Below are positions 5,876 to 13,345 of a stretch of DNA of 17,302 bases, in pieces. The DNA comes from an uncultured Oscillospiraceae bacterium. Lineage in GTDB: Bacteria > Bacillota > Clostridia > Oscillospirales > Oscillospiraceae. The stretch covers positions 1 through 17,302 of the forward strand of contig CAKUMO010000040.1 of assembly GCA_934667815.1 (NCBI GenBank), given 5' to 3'. The notes beneath the pieces were generated by a model that had not been told where the DNA came from, made no database searches, and saw nothing but the letters and a program-made list of their open reading frames with translations. Numbering within the stretch: position 1 is the first letter of the stretch; every line of letters begins with the position of its first letter. The position numbers and the translations under genes are program-made.

Positions 5876-7878
5876 TGGTCTTTGCACTGGCCGGCAACCA
5901 GAACTGCGGCAAAACGACGCTGTTCAATCAGCTCACCGGCTCGAATCAGCACGTCGGCAACTTTCCCGGCGTCACCGTGGACAGCAAGTCCGGCGCACTG
6001 CGCGGCGTGAAGGACTGTTCTGTGGTCGATCTGCCGGGCATTTATTCCATGCGGCCGTACACCGGCGAGGAGATCGTCACGCGCGATTTCATTCTCAATG
6101 CCAAGCCCGACGGCATCATCAACATCGTCGATGCAACAAACATCGAGCGCAACCTCTATCTAACGCTCCAGCTTCTGGAGCTGAAGCTGCCGATGGTGCT
6201 GGCGCTGAACATGATGGACGAGGTGCGCGGCAACGGCGGCACCATCGACGTTGCCGCAATGAGCGAGGAGCTGGGCATCCCGGTCGTTCCCATCTCGGCG
6301 GCCAAGAACGAGGGCATTGACGAGCTGATCCGCACCGCCGTGCAGACCGTTCGCGAGCACCGTGAGCCGAAGCGTGTGGACTTCTGCGACGAAGGTCCGG
6401 TGCACCGCTGCATCCACGCCGTGTCCCACCTGATTGAGGATCATGCGCAGGCTGCGGGCGTAGCCCGCCGCTTTGCCGCGACCAAGCTCATTGAAGGCGA
6501 CGAGGACATCATCAAGCGTCTGGCTCTGAACCGGAACGAGTTGGAAATGATCGAGCACAGCGTCGTGGAAATGGAGGACGAGGGCGGCCTCGACCGCAAC
6601 GCCGCGATTGCCTCCATGCGTTATGATTACATCGAAAAGCTCTGCGCGAAAACCGTCGTCAAGTGTCAGGAAAGCCGTGAGCATCTGCGCAGCGTGCGCA
6701 TCGACCGCGTGCTGACGCACAAGTATCTGGCGATTCCCATTTTCATCGGCGTGATGCTGCTGATTTTCTGGCTGACCTTCGACGTCGTCGGTGCGGCGCT
6801 TCAGGACCTGCTGGCGCTGGGTATCGGCAAGCTGAGTGTCCTTGTGGATGCCGGTCTGACGGCCTACGGCATCAATCCTGTGGTACATAGTCTCATCATT
6901 GACGGCATTTTCGCCGGGGTCGGCAGCGTGGTGAGCTTTTTGCCCATCATCGTGGTCATGTTCTTCTTCCTGTCAATTCTGGAGGATACCGGCTATATGG
7001 CGCGCGTTGCCTTTGTGATGGACAAGCTGCTGCGCAAGCTCGGCCTGTCCGGCCGCAGCTTTGTGCCCATGCTCATTGGCTTCGGCTGCACGGTTCCGGC
7101 TGTCATGGCCACGCGCACGCTGCCCTCCGCCCGCGACCGCCGCATGACCATCCTGCTCACGCCCTATATGAGCTGCTCGGCTAAGATTCCGATCTACGCC
7201 GTCTTTTCGGCCGCGTTTTTCCCGCAATATGCCGCGCTGACCATGGTGCTTTTGTACTTCGGCGGCATCGTCGTGGGCATTTGCGCTGCGCTGATCTTCA
7301 ACAAGACCGCCTTCCGCGGCAATCCCGTACCCTTTGTCATGGAGCTGCCCAACTATCGGCTGCCCTCGGGCAAAAGCGTCGTGATGCTGCTGTGGGACAA
7401 GGCCAAGGACTTTTTGCAGCGCGCTTTCACGGTGATTTTCGTGGCGACGCTCGTGATCTGGTTCTTAGAATCCTTCGACGCGCGGCTGAACTTCGTCACG
7501 AACAGCGCCGACAGCCTGCTGGCCGCCATCGGGCGCTTCCTCTCACCGCTGTTCCGCCCGCTGGGCTTTGAGGACTGGCGCATTTCCACCGCGCTCATCA
7601 CAGGCTTTACCGCAAAAGAAGCCGTGGTCAGCACGCTGGGCATTCTGACCGGCACGGGTGTAGAGACGCTGAAAACTGCGCTGCCGGCCATGTTCACCAC
7701 GGCCTCTGCCGTGAGCTTTCTTGCCTTTACACTGCTCTACACGCCCTGCGTCGCGGCCATCGCGGCCATCGGGCGCGAACTGGGCGGACGTTTCCGCGGC
7801 GCACTGGTCGCGGTGTTCCAGTGCCTTGTCGCGTGGTGCGTCGCTGCGGCGCTGTACCGGCTGCTGCTGCTTTTCTGA
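5875..7878 (+). CDS. feoB: Ferrous iron transporter B
   Basis: A 667-residue membrane protein importing Fe(II), with an N-terminal G-protein domain. G1 is GNQNCGKTTLFN (7-18), the switch region is VGNFPGVTVDSKSG (27-40), G3 is DLPG (52-55), G4 is NMMD (112-115), and a SAAKNEGIDEL-type G5 follows. A helical linker leads to the membrane part from about residue 280, containing the two Gate-like regions, with RVAFVMDKLLRKLGLSGRSF and later TGFTAKEAVVSTLG. It is slightly shorter than the roughly 700 residues common in the family, but both ends look intact. It lies between feoA and a Cys-rich membrane peptide in an operon with a candidate iron-responsive operator. Confidence 0.97.
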   Translation: MVFALAGNQNCGKTTLFNQLTGSNQHVGNFPGVTVDSKSGALRGVKDCSVVDLPGIYSMRPYTGEEIVTRDFILNAKPDGIINIVDATNIERNLYLTLQLLELKLPMVLALNMMDEVRGNGGTIDVAAMSEELGIPVVPISAAKNEGIDELIRTAVQTVREHREPKRVDFCDEGPVHRCIHAVSHLIEDHAQAAGVARRFAATKLIEGDEDIIKRLALNRNELEMIEHSVVEMEDEGGLDRNAAIASMRYDYIEKLCAKTVVKCQESREHLRSVRIDRVLTHKYLAIPIFIGVMLLIFWLTFDVVGAALQDLLALGIGKLSVLVDAGLTAYGINPVVHSLIIDGIFAGVGSVVSFLPIIVVMFFFLSILEDTGYMARVAFVMDKLLRKLGLSGRSFVPMLIGFGCTVPAVMATRTLPSARDRRMTILLTPYMSCSAKIPIYAVFSAAFFPQYAALTMVLLYFGGIVVGICAALIFNKTAFRGNPVPFVMELPNYRLPSGKSVVMLLWDKAKDFLQRAFTVIFVATLVIWFLESFDARLNFVTNSADSLLAAIGRFLSPLFRPLGFEDWRISTALITGFTAKEAVVSTLGILTGTGVETLKTALPAMFTTASAVSFLAFTLLYTPCVAAIAAIGRELGGRFRGALVAVFQCLVAWCVAAALYRLLLLF

Positions 7879-7886
7879 GGTAGGGC

Positions 7887-8033
7887 ATGAACTGGCTGGA
7901 CATCACGCTGCTGGCGCTCGTCGCCGCATGGTTGATCTTCGCGCTCCTGCGCCGTAAAAAGCACGGCTGCTGCGGCGGTTGCAGCGGCTGCTGCGAAACC
8001 TGCGCGGCACAGTGCAAGAAAGCACAGAAGTAA
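7887..8033 (+). CDS. FeoB-associated Cys-rich membrane protein
   Basis: A 48-residue peptide starting 8 bp after the feoB stop, with a GAGG site. It has one N-terminal membrane helix (about residues 4-21), a basic RRKK stop (22-25), and a C-terminal cluster of seven cysteines in CCGGCSGCCETCAAQC (28-43). This matches the small FeoB-associated Cys-rich family that takes the FeoC position in Bacillota. Likely roles are metal handling or regulation of FeoB at the membrane, but the function is not established. Confidence 0.88.
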   Translation: MNWLDITLLALVAAWLIFALLRRKKHGCCGGCSGCCETCAAQCKKAQK

Positions 8034-8075
8034 CACAAGCCGGCAGACTGCCTATGGCAGTCCGCCGGCTTGTGT
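8033..8075 (+). terminator. Convergent hairpin between the feo and acyltransferase operons
   Basis: Arms 8033-8052 and 8056-8075 pair over 20 bp with a single mismatch and a 3-nt loop. The gene ends on both strands are close (8033 on plus, 8092 on minus), so it can serve both transcripts. T tracts are modest on either side. Confidence 0.7.
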
Positions 8076-8091
8076 GATACACGGGCTTTTC

Positions 8092-9180
8092 TTACTTCAG
8101 CACGCCGCTGCTATTGAGGACGGTTGTACTGTAAAGAAACAGCACATCCTGATCGGTAAATTCCACAAAGCGGCCGAGCAGCTCCGGCGAGAGATAGCGG
8201 ATGTCCACGAGCGTAACGGCGGCATAGCCCTCGACGAGCAGCGGTGCGAGACTGCTGCCGTAGGAATCGCGGAAGATCACCAGCTCACGCGTGGTCGAAG
8301 CGTTGGGATTCTCGATGCGCAGCAGTGAGCGCGAGCCGTCGAGAAATACCTCGTAGCCGTCGTCGCCCGCGGCCTTGTCCGGATCGTAGACGCTGCCCCA
8401 GCGGTCGGTCTCGTAGTCGTAGACGCGGCAGGCCTCCAGCGTGTCGCTCGTCAGGAAGCGCAGCTCGTCCGGCTGCACCGGCAGAGCATATTGGCCGTAG
8501 TATGCGCCGTAAAACGGCGTGTCCAGCCGCAGCGTCCGGTAGCTGTCGCGCTGCTCCGCGCCCATCGCCTGCAAAATCGTGCGTGCGGCGGGCAGCAGCT
8601 CGGCCTGGTCCCAGTGGGGGTCGGTGTGATAGTAGCTCTCGAGCCGCAGCGAACCGGTCAGGTCAATATAAGTCGCGTAGTCCATCCGCTGCGTAATACG
8701 GGAGATCAGCGCATCGTAGTCGAGCTTCGGATATTCGTCCGACGTGTAATAGTTCTTATCCGGCACGACGGCGAGATAGATCTTCCCGCCTCCGAGATAG
8801 CGCTCATACACGCGTCGGAAGCGCTCGGCAGCGTTGTCCACCGAGGCTTCGTCCAGCGCAGCATCCAGCTTGGACAGATACCCGCGGTCGCAGTAAAGGC
8901 CGTCGTTGTCCAGCCGCCGGAACACGTCCAGCGCCGTAAAAGCCTTGAGCGCACGAAAATCCTCACGAAGTGGGAACTGGTCGAGAGTGTAGCTTTCAAA
9001 ATCGGTCATGAACTTGCCGGACAACACGCTGCCTGCCGTCAACTCTGGCCGCTGCGCCAGTGCGCGGCGTTCGGTCACGGAGCGCTGTGCATCCGGCTTG
9101 AAGATGCTCCAGAACAGGAACACCAACACGAATCCGCCGGCCAGAAGGACAGTCAGAAGATTTTTTCGTTTTTCGTTCAT
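8092..9180 (-). CDS. DHHW/AlgX-like SGNH-fold protein of an MBOAT acyltransferase cassette
   Basis: A 362-residue protein with an N-terminal membrane anchor (about residues 8-24) and an extracytoplasmic SGNH-like domain. Candidate catalytic parts are the Asp/His pair in YYHTDPHWDQ (183-192) and the Ser in FRDSYGSS (303-310); AVVPDKNYY (137-145) is another family segment. Members of the AlgJ/AlgX/DHHW group move acetyl groups, delivered across the membrane by an MBOAT protein, onto extracellular polymers. The motif reads DPHW rather than DHHW, which still fits the broader DxHW form. It follows the MBOAT gene by 9 bp with a GGAGG site, so the two are cotranscribed. The actual polymer is unknown. 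Confidence 0.85.
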   Translation of the reverse strand: MNEKRKNLLTVLLAGGFVLVFLFWSIFKPDAQRSVTERRALAQRPELTAGSVLSGKFMTDFESYTLDQFPLREDFRALKAFTALDVFRRLDNDGLYCDRGYLSKLDAALDEASVDNAAERFRRVYERYLGGGKIYLAVVPDKNYYTSDEYPKLDYDALISRITQRMDYATYIDLTGSLRLESYYHTDPHWDQAELLPAARTILQAMGAEQRDSYRTLRLDTPFYGAYYGQYALPVQPDELRFLTSDTLEACRVYDYETDRWGSVYDPDKAAGDDGYEVFLDGSRSLLRIENPNASTTRELVIFRDSYGSSLAPLLVEGYAAVTLVDIRYLSPELLGRFVEFTDQDVLFLYSTTVLNSSGVLK

Positions 9181-9189
9181 CTCGGCCTC

Positions 9190-10572
9190 CTAAAAGCGGA
9201 AATACAGGAAGGGGTTGAAGGAGCCGTCGATCAGATAGGCCGTACCGACGGCCAGCAGCACCGCAAGCGTAACCGGCTCCAGCACGCCGCACAGGCGCGG
9301 CAGGCGCGTTTGCAGCCACGAAAACAGCCGCTTGGGCAGCGGCGTCGCCGCAAAAATCGCAACGAGCAGCACCACCGCATAGCTGCGCAGGGCGTAAAGG
9401 CTTGCCGTGCTTGCCGCCTGCGGCGCGGATACCAGTCCCGCAATGCGCGTAAGCGCCGTCGCCGCATTGGGTGCGTCAAACAGGATAAAGCCGAGCAGGA
9501 CGAACAGCAGCGTATATATATGCCCGATCACGGGATATTTTTTCAGCTTCGGCAGCAGGAAAAACTTCTCTGCGATCAGCAGCACCGCATAAAACAGTCC
9601 CCACAGCACGAAATTCCACGCCGCGCCGTGCCACAGGCCCGTCGCCGCCCAGACGATCAGAAGATTGCACAGCAGGCGCACGCGTCCGACCCTGCTACCG
9701 CCCAGCGGGATATATAAATAATCCCGGAACCACGACCCGAGGGAAATGTGCCAGCGCCGCCAGAACTCCGTGATGCTCGCGGAGCAGTAGGGATAGTCGA
9801 AATTCTCCGGAAAGGAAAAGCCGAGAATGCGCCCCAGGCCAATGGCCATATCGCTGTAAGCGGAAAAATCAAAATAGATTTGCAGCATAAACGCAAGCGC
9901 ATACAGCCAGTGATACAGCACGTCCGGCGACTGCGCCGCCTGAAATTCCTGCACGAGCTGCCCAAGCACGTTGGCAAGCAGGATCTTCTTCGCCAGCCCC
10001 AGAATGAAGCGCCGAACCCCGGCGGCCGCGCCGGAGAGCGTATGCGTCCGGTTCTTGAGCTGCGCGGCGACGTCGGTATAGCGCACGATCGGCCCGGCGA
10101 TGAGCTGCGGAAACATGGAAATATACGCCGCAAGGTCGATGAAATTCCGCTGCGCGGGCGTATCACGCCGGTAGACATCCACAACATAGCTCAAAATCTG
10201 GAAGGTATAAAAGCTGATGCCGATGGGCAGCGCGATTTGCAGCGCTGGAACGGAGATCCCTGTGACGGCATGGAAGGACGAGAGGAAAAAGTCCGCATAT
10301 TTGAAATACCCGAGTAGCAGCAGGCTGACCGCAACACTGAGCGACAGAAACAGCTTCGCATGCTTCCGGCATTTCTCGATCAGCAGGCCGAAGCCGTAGC
10401 CCTGCGCGACGGAAACGAGCATCAAAATCAGATACTTCGGCTCGCCCCAGCCATAAAAAAATAAGCTGCACAAAAGCAGCACGCCGTTTTTCATCCGCCG
10501 CGGCGCCAAGAAATAAAGTCCCAGCGCCGCAGGCAGGAAGTAAAACAGGAAAGGAATACTGGAAAACAGCAT
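9190..10572 (-). CDS. MBOAT family membrane-bound O-acyltransferase (AlgI/DltB-like)
   Basis: A 460-residue polytopic membrane protein that passes acyl groups, usually acetyl, across the membrane to a partner transferase. Family landmarks are LFFYGWGEPKY (37-47), PIGISFYTFQILSYVVD (116-132), the QLIAGPIVRY segment (156-165), the cluster WRRWHISLGSWFRDYLYIPL (271-290) and the putative catalytic His315 in TGLWHGAAWNFVLWG (311-325). The start ATG shares a base with the stop of the lipoprotein gene upstream (TAATG), which implies coupling. The next gene encodes the SGNH partner. AlgI-type and DltB-type MBOATs look alike; the DHHW-like partner and absence of dltA/C/D favour polymer O-acylation. 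Confidence 0.94.
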   Translation of the reverse strand: MLFSSIPFLFYFLPAALGLYFLAPRRMKNGVLLLCSLFFYGWGEPKYLILMLVSVAQGYGFGLLIEKCRKHAKLFLSLSVAVSLLLLGYFKYADFFLSSFHAVTGISVPALQIALPIGISFYTFQILSYVVDVYRRDTPAQRNFIDLAAYISMFPQLIAGPIVRYTDVAAQLKNRTHTLSGAAAGVRRFILGLAKKILLANVLGQLVQEFQAAQSPDVLYHWLYALAFMLQIYFDFSAYSDMAIGLGRILGFSFPENFDYPYCSASITEFWRRWHISLGSWFRDYLYIPLGGSRVGRVRLLCNLLIVWAATGLWHGAAWNFVLWGLFYAVLLIAEKFFLLPKLKKYPVIGHIYTLLFVLLGFILFDAPNAATALTRIAGLVSAPQAASTASLYALRSYAVVLLVAIFAATPLPKRLFSWLQTRLPRLCGVLEPVTLAVLLAVGTAYLIDGSFNPFLYFRF

Positions 10573-11156
10573 TACGCGTCGATCGGCTCGTCGGCAAGGA
10601 CGACCGCGTCGGCATAAGCCGCCGTCAGCTTATCGCGGAACAGGTTGATGCTCTCCTCAATGCCGAACATGGCGATCAGGCAGCCGCCGGCAGAGGCCAC
10701 GACCAGCTTGTCCGGGAAACCGCACATCCACTGGCGGCTCTGGATGTTTTGCGCGACCTTCTCACCCAGTGCAGCGGCGTCCACGCCGGACGCAAGCTGG
10801 TATGCACCGCAGGTGAAGGTGTTGGCATTCATCATGTGCGTGAGCGAAGCGGCAGCCTTGACGCTGGCGACTTCGGTTTGCGGGAAGCCCATCACGCGGT
10901 CAAGCTCGGCCGCATCGGTGATGTCATACTTGCCGGGCGCACCGTCCTTCAGATTCGCCTCGGAGAGGTCGCCGCCGACGGCCGGGAACTTCTCGTCCTC
11001 GGAAAAGCTGTTCCAGACGGTTTCGAGCAGCGTCAGCGGATCGACGGTCTCGGCCGCGGGCGAATCGGACGCAGTATTGTTCGGCTCCTTCGCAGCGCAC
11101 GCACCAAGCGTGACGAGCAGTGCAGCCACAAGCAGCAGGGCAAACAGTTTTTTCAT
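10572..11156 (-). CDS. Small putative lipoprotein of the MBOAT cassette (DUF4358-like)
   Basis: The 194-residue protein starts with a lipoprotein signal peptide (MKKLFALLLVAALLVTLGAC), with the lipidated Cys at position 20, followed by a Thr/Ser/Ala linker. The mature part has a conserved-looking core around residues 105-180, including MMNANTFTCGAYQL and RQWMCGFPDK. In size and position it resembles the DUF4358-type lipoproteins that accompany MBOAT and DHHW genes in Clostridia; that family call is from memory of such loci and is tentative. The ATG at 11156 has GGAGG 8 nt upstream; the longer frame to 11222 lacks a signal peptide. It is coupled to the MBOAT gene. I see no convincing promoter between it and the cupin terminator. 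Confidence 0.75.
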   Translation of the reverse strand: MKKLFALLLVAALLVTLGACAAKEPNNTASDSPAAETVDPLTLLETVWNSFSEDEKFPAVGGDLSEANLKDGAPGKYDITDAAELDRVMGFPQTEVASVKAAASLTHMMNANTFTCGAYQLASGVDAAALGEKVAQNIQSRQWMCGFPDKLVVASAGGCLIAMFGIEESINLFRDKLTAAYADAVVLADEPIDA

Positions 11157-11198
11157 GGGATATACCTCCGATAAAATTAGTGTGCATACCTTGGACGC

Positions 11199-11230
11199 AA
11201 AAAATGCCCAAAGGTTCCACATCGGACATT
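11199..11230 (-). terminator. Terminator of the cupin gene
   Basis: On the minus strand AATGTCC (11224-11230) pairs with GGGCATT (11203-11209), 7 bp with one G-U, across a 14-nt loop and runs into T6 (11199-11204). It lies 16 nt past the cupin stop. Confidence 0.65.
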
Positions 11231-11245
11231 CTTTTGCAATTTTTT

Positions 11246-11569
11246 TCAGAAGGACACGGTCAGCAGCATTTTGAAGCGCTTGAGGCCGAACACCGCGTGC
11301 GGAATACCCTTGGGCATGATGAGCGTTTCGCCCGCCTCGAGAGCGTACTCCACGCCGCCGACGGTGAACTTTCCTGTACCGTCAAGCACCGTGACCATGG
11401 CATCGCCGCCCGCGGAATGCGAGGAGATTTCCTCTCCCTTGTCAAAGGAGAAGATCGTCATGCTGACCAGCTCGTTCTGCACGAGCGTCTTGCTTACGAC
11501 CTGCCCCGGGCAGTACTCGACCAGATCCGCCAGATGCAGCTTGGTCTCCTTTTCGATGTATTTATACAT
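11246..11569 (-). CDS. Single-domain cupin protein
   Basis: A 107-residue protein forming one small beta-barrel cupin domain. Cupin motif 1 is the stretch from FDKGEEISSHSAGGDAMVTV to the LDGTGKFTVGG strand (about residues 42-72), and motif 2 is GETLIMPKGIPHAVFG (80-95) with the metal-ligand His. The conserved lead-in LADLVEYCPGQVVSKTLVQN (13-32) is typical of a family common in gut anaerobes. Such proteins usually bind a metal or small ligand, but no enzymatic reaction can be assigned. It is transcribed alone from a consensus promoter with a very short leader and ends in its own terminator. The ribosome site is weak (GAAGC). Confidence 0.88.
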   Translation of the reverse strand: MYKYIEKETKLHLADLVEYCPGQVVSKTLVQNELVSMTIFSFDKGEEISSHSAGGDAMVTVLDGTGKFTVGGVEYALEAGETLIMPKGIPHAVFGLKRFKMLLTVSF

Positions 11570-11589
11570 AGCTTCAGCTTTTTTATATT

Positions 11590-11618
11590 ATTATACCTTA
11601 TTGATGTGCAAATATCAA
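11590..11618 (-). promoter_or_regulatory. Sigma-A promoter of the cupin gene
   Basis: On the minus strand TTGATA (11613-11618) and TATAAT (11590-11595) are 17 bp apart. The predicted start near 11583 leaves a leader of only about 14 nt. Confidence 0.8.
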
Positions 11619-11989
11619 GTCTTGCCTATTTCTTTCGGCGGATTTCCAAGAATCAGAAGCGTTCTTATTCCTGCCGCGCGTTTTACTCTCCGGGCAATTT
11701 TGCAAAGCAGCTCGCCGCCCGCAATCGCCGCTCCAACAGCTTACCCACAAGGTCTCTCCGCTGGCGCATTCTCTCCGAGTTCGTTGTCCAATCTGTTTGA
11801 CAGGCCTACATTTCCCGCAGAATTATGAAAATCAATCATGGCTTTTCTCTGATTTCGTTATGTTAACCATTTTGTAACTTTTCTACAATATCTTGCGTTT
11901 TTCGACTAAAAATCACGATGATGTTGACTGCATAAAAATTATGTATACTGCGAAAAAGTTGGTATATTTCGTCGAATTCAGGAAAGTAC
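11619..11989 (-). other. Intergenic stretch with possible minus-strand transcript and coding-like remnant
   Basis: About 370 bp between the cupin promoter and the yabE-like promoter has no convincing gene. On the minus strand TTGTAG (11883-11888) and TAACAT (11860-11865) are 17 bp apart and could start a transcript near 11853. Downstream, a stop-free reading frame ends at 11683; from an ATG at 11769 it would give a 28-residue Arg-rich peptide (MRQRRDLVGKLLERRLRAA...). Its spacing to GGAGAG is too short for good translation. Between 11640 and 11820 the base composition is GC-rich and coding-like, while 11821-11989 is AT-rich. It does not match tmRNA, RNase P, SRP RNA or a riboswitch that I can recognise. 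Confidence 0.3.
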
Positions 11990-12017
11990 TTGACAAATCA
12001 AGAAAAATAGTTATAAT
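11990..12017 (+). promoter_or_regulatory. Sigma-A promoter of the yabE-like gene
   Basis: TTGACA (11990-11995) and TATAAT (12012-12017) are perfect and 16 bp apart. The start should lie near 12024. GGAGG (12068-12072) stands 8 nt before the ATG. Confidence 0.88.
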
Positions 12018-12025
12018 GTCCATAG

Positions 12026-12042
12026 GTTACAATATAGTAACA
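12026..12042 (+). promoter_or_regulatory. WalR-box-like site at the yabE-like transcription start
   Basis: The 17-bp GTTACAATATAGTAACA reads on the minus strand as TGTTAC-N5-TGTAAC. Both half-sites fit the published WalR (YycF) consensus TGTWAH-N5-TGTWAH. It is also a GTTAC-N6-GTAAC dyad. It sits just downstream of the predicted start and in reverse orientation, a placement linked with repression in WalR regulons. No WalRK genes are in this window. Confidence 0.5.
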
Positions 12043-12080
12043 ATAGATTCACAAACAAAATCAGGAAGGAGGTTACTCTG

Positions 12081-13283
12081 ATGCACAGAAAGAAAGAAAC
12101 CGCGAAGCCGCGTATTTTGCGCCGTGTTCTTGTGATCGTGACCATCGTCGCAGTCCTTGCCGGTGCGCTCTCCTTCGTCGTCTTTGCGCAGAACAGCTTC
12201 GTCATCACTGATGGCGAAAACGTGACGTTCTACCGATCCTTCAGCAGCAATCCGGACGCCATTTTGGACGAAGCCGGGATCGCACTGGGCGCGGAGGATA
12301 CCTACACCACGACCTATACCGGCGGCGTCAATCGCATTACCATCAGCCGGCTGCAAACCGTGACCATCACTTATCGCGGAATGAAGGCCGTGGCTACCTC
12401 GCACGGCGAGCCGGTCTGCGAGCTGCTTGAGCGTATGGGCATCATCCTCTCCGACGGCGACACTCTCTCCTGCGACCGCGACGCGCTTACCCGCGACGGT
12501 ATGCAGATTGAGATCGTCCACCGCGGCACGGAGGTGCTGACGCAGGACGAAGTCGTCCCGTTTGACACCGTTTACTACGAGGATCCCACGCTTGAGCCGG
12601 ACGAGGAGGTCGTTCTGGTCGAAGGGCAGGACGGGCTGGTTCACCGCGAGACCGAAATTTCCTATGAAAACGGCAGCGAGATCGCGCGCAAAACGCTCTC
12701 CGAATCGACCAAGACTGCCATGGTCAAGCGCGTCGTTCTGTGCGGCATCAACCGCATCATCATGCGCCAGCCCGAGGAAAAGCAGCCCGTGCTCTCCACA
12801 TCCTCCGGGTTAAGCTCCAACAAGACTTCGAGCAGTGCGGGAAGCTCCGGTTCGAGCAGCTCCGGCAGCTCCAATTCCGGCAGTTCTAACTCCGGCAGTA
12901 CGAACAGCTCCGATTCCGGCAGCTCCGGTTCCGGCAGTACGAGCGCCTCGGGCGGCGTTTTGACCACGGCCGGCGGCGAGACCTACTATTACAGCAAGGT
13001 GCTCACCTGCACCGCCACGGCCTACTCCTGCGAGGGCTACGTCGGGCATACTTACAGCGGCACTGTCGCCCGCGTCGGTGCGATCGCCGTCGATCCCAGT
13101 GTTATCCCGCTTGGCACGCGCCTGTACATCGTCACGAACGACGGCCGCTATATCTACGGCTACTGCGTCGCGGAGGACACCGGCGGCAGCATCAAGGGCA
13201 ACAAGGTCGATCTGTACTTCGACACGATTGCCGAGTGCTGGCAGTTCGGCGTGCGCACCTGCACGGTCTATGTTCTGGACTGA
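12081..13283 (+). CDS. YabE-like cell wall protein with DUF348, G5 and 3D domains
   Basis: A 400-residue exported wall-active protein, probably a lytic transglycosylase-type or Rpf-like enzyme acting on peptidoglycan. A membrane anchor or signal lies at about 14-37. DUF348-like repeats span roughly 43-85 and 90-135, a G5 domain about 150-230, then a Ser/Gly/Asn linker (239-291). The C-terminal 3D domain (about 307-400) keeps the three Asp positions: AVDPSVIPLGT (336-346), AEDTGGSIKG (364-373) and VDLYFDT (376-382). It is directly followed by ksgA; B. subtilis has yabE-rnmV-ksgA, so the 5S maturase gene is missing here. A consensus promoter and WalR-like site suggest growth or wall-stress control. 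I leave the symbol blank because several paralogues share this architecture. Confidence 0.92.
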   Translation: MHRKKETAKPRILRRVLVIVTIVAVLAGALSFVVFAQNSFVITDGENVTFYRSFSSNPDAILDEAGIALGAEDTYTTTYTGGVNRITISRLQTVTITYRGMKAVATSHGEPVCELLERMGIILSDGDTLSCDRDALTRDGMQIEIVHRGTEVLTQDEVVPFDTVYYEDPTLEPDEEVVLVEGQDGLVHRETEISYENGSEIARKTLSESTKTAMVKRVVLCGINRIIMRQPEEKQPVLSTSSGLSSNKTSSSAGSSGSSSSGSSNSGSSNSGSTNSSDSGSSGSGSTSASGGVLTTAGGETYYYSKVLTCTATAYSCEGYVGHTYSGTVARVGAIAVDPSVIPLGTRLYIVTNDGRYIYGYCVAEDTGGSIKGNKVDLYFDTIAECWQFGVRTCTVYVLD

Positions 13284-13292
13284 ATAAAAGAA

Positions 13293-13321
13293 TTGCAATT
13301 TGGCTCCTTCTTTGTTACAAT
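13293..13321 (+). promoter_or_regulatory. Internal promoter for ksgA-HAD
   Basis: TTGCAA (13293-13298) and TACAAT (13316-13321) are 17 bp apart. The predicted start near 13328 lies inside the 3' arm of the ksgA leader hairpin. Confidence 0.6.
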
Positions 13322-13336
13322 GAGCAAAGAAGGAGC
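13303..13336 (+). promoter_or_regulatory. Perfect 12-bp hairpin covering the ksgA ribosome site
   Basis: GCTCCTTCTTTG (13303-13314) pairs perfectly with CAAAGAAGGAGC (13325-13336) across a 10-nt loop. The 3' arm contains AAGGAG, the ribosome site for the ATG at 13346. The following TCGTTGTTT is a weak T tract, so it may also act as a terminator for the yabE-like transcript. Confidence 0.65.
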
Positions 13337-13345
13337 TCGTTGTTT

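Noticed and set aside
5446..5952. 168-residue minus-strand frame across the feoA promoter
   Set aside because: It is antisense to feoA and covers two consensus promoters; only its last residues come from the out-of-frame ATG next to the acetyltransferase start.
8491..9717. 408-residue plus-strand frame
   Set aside because: Antisense to the DHHW-like and MBOAT genes, which are clearly real.
11640..11850. Glycine-riboswitch-like GGAGAGACC on the minus strand
   Set aside because: The conserved GCCGAAGG-type block that should follow is absent, and the cupin gene has its own promoter downstream of the region.
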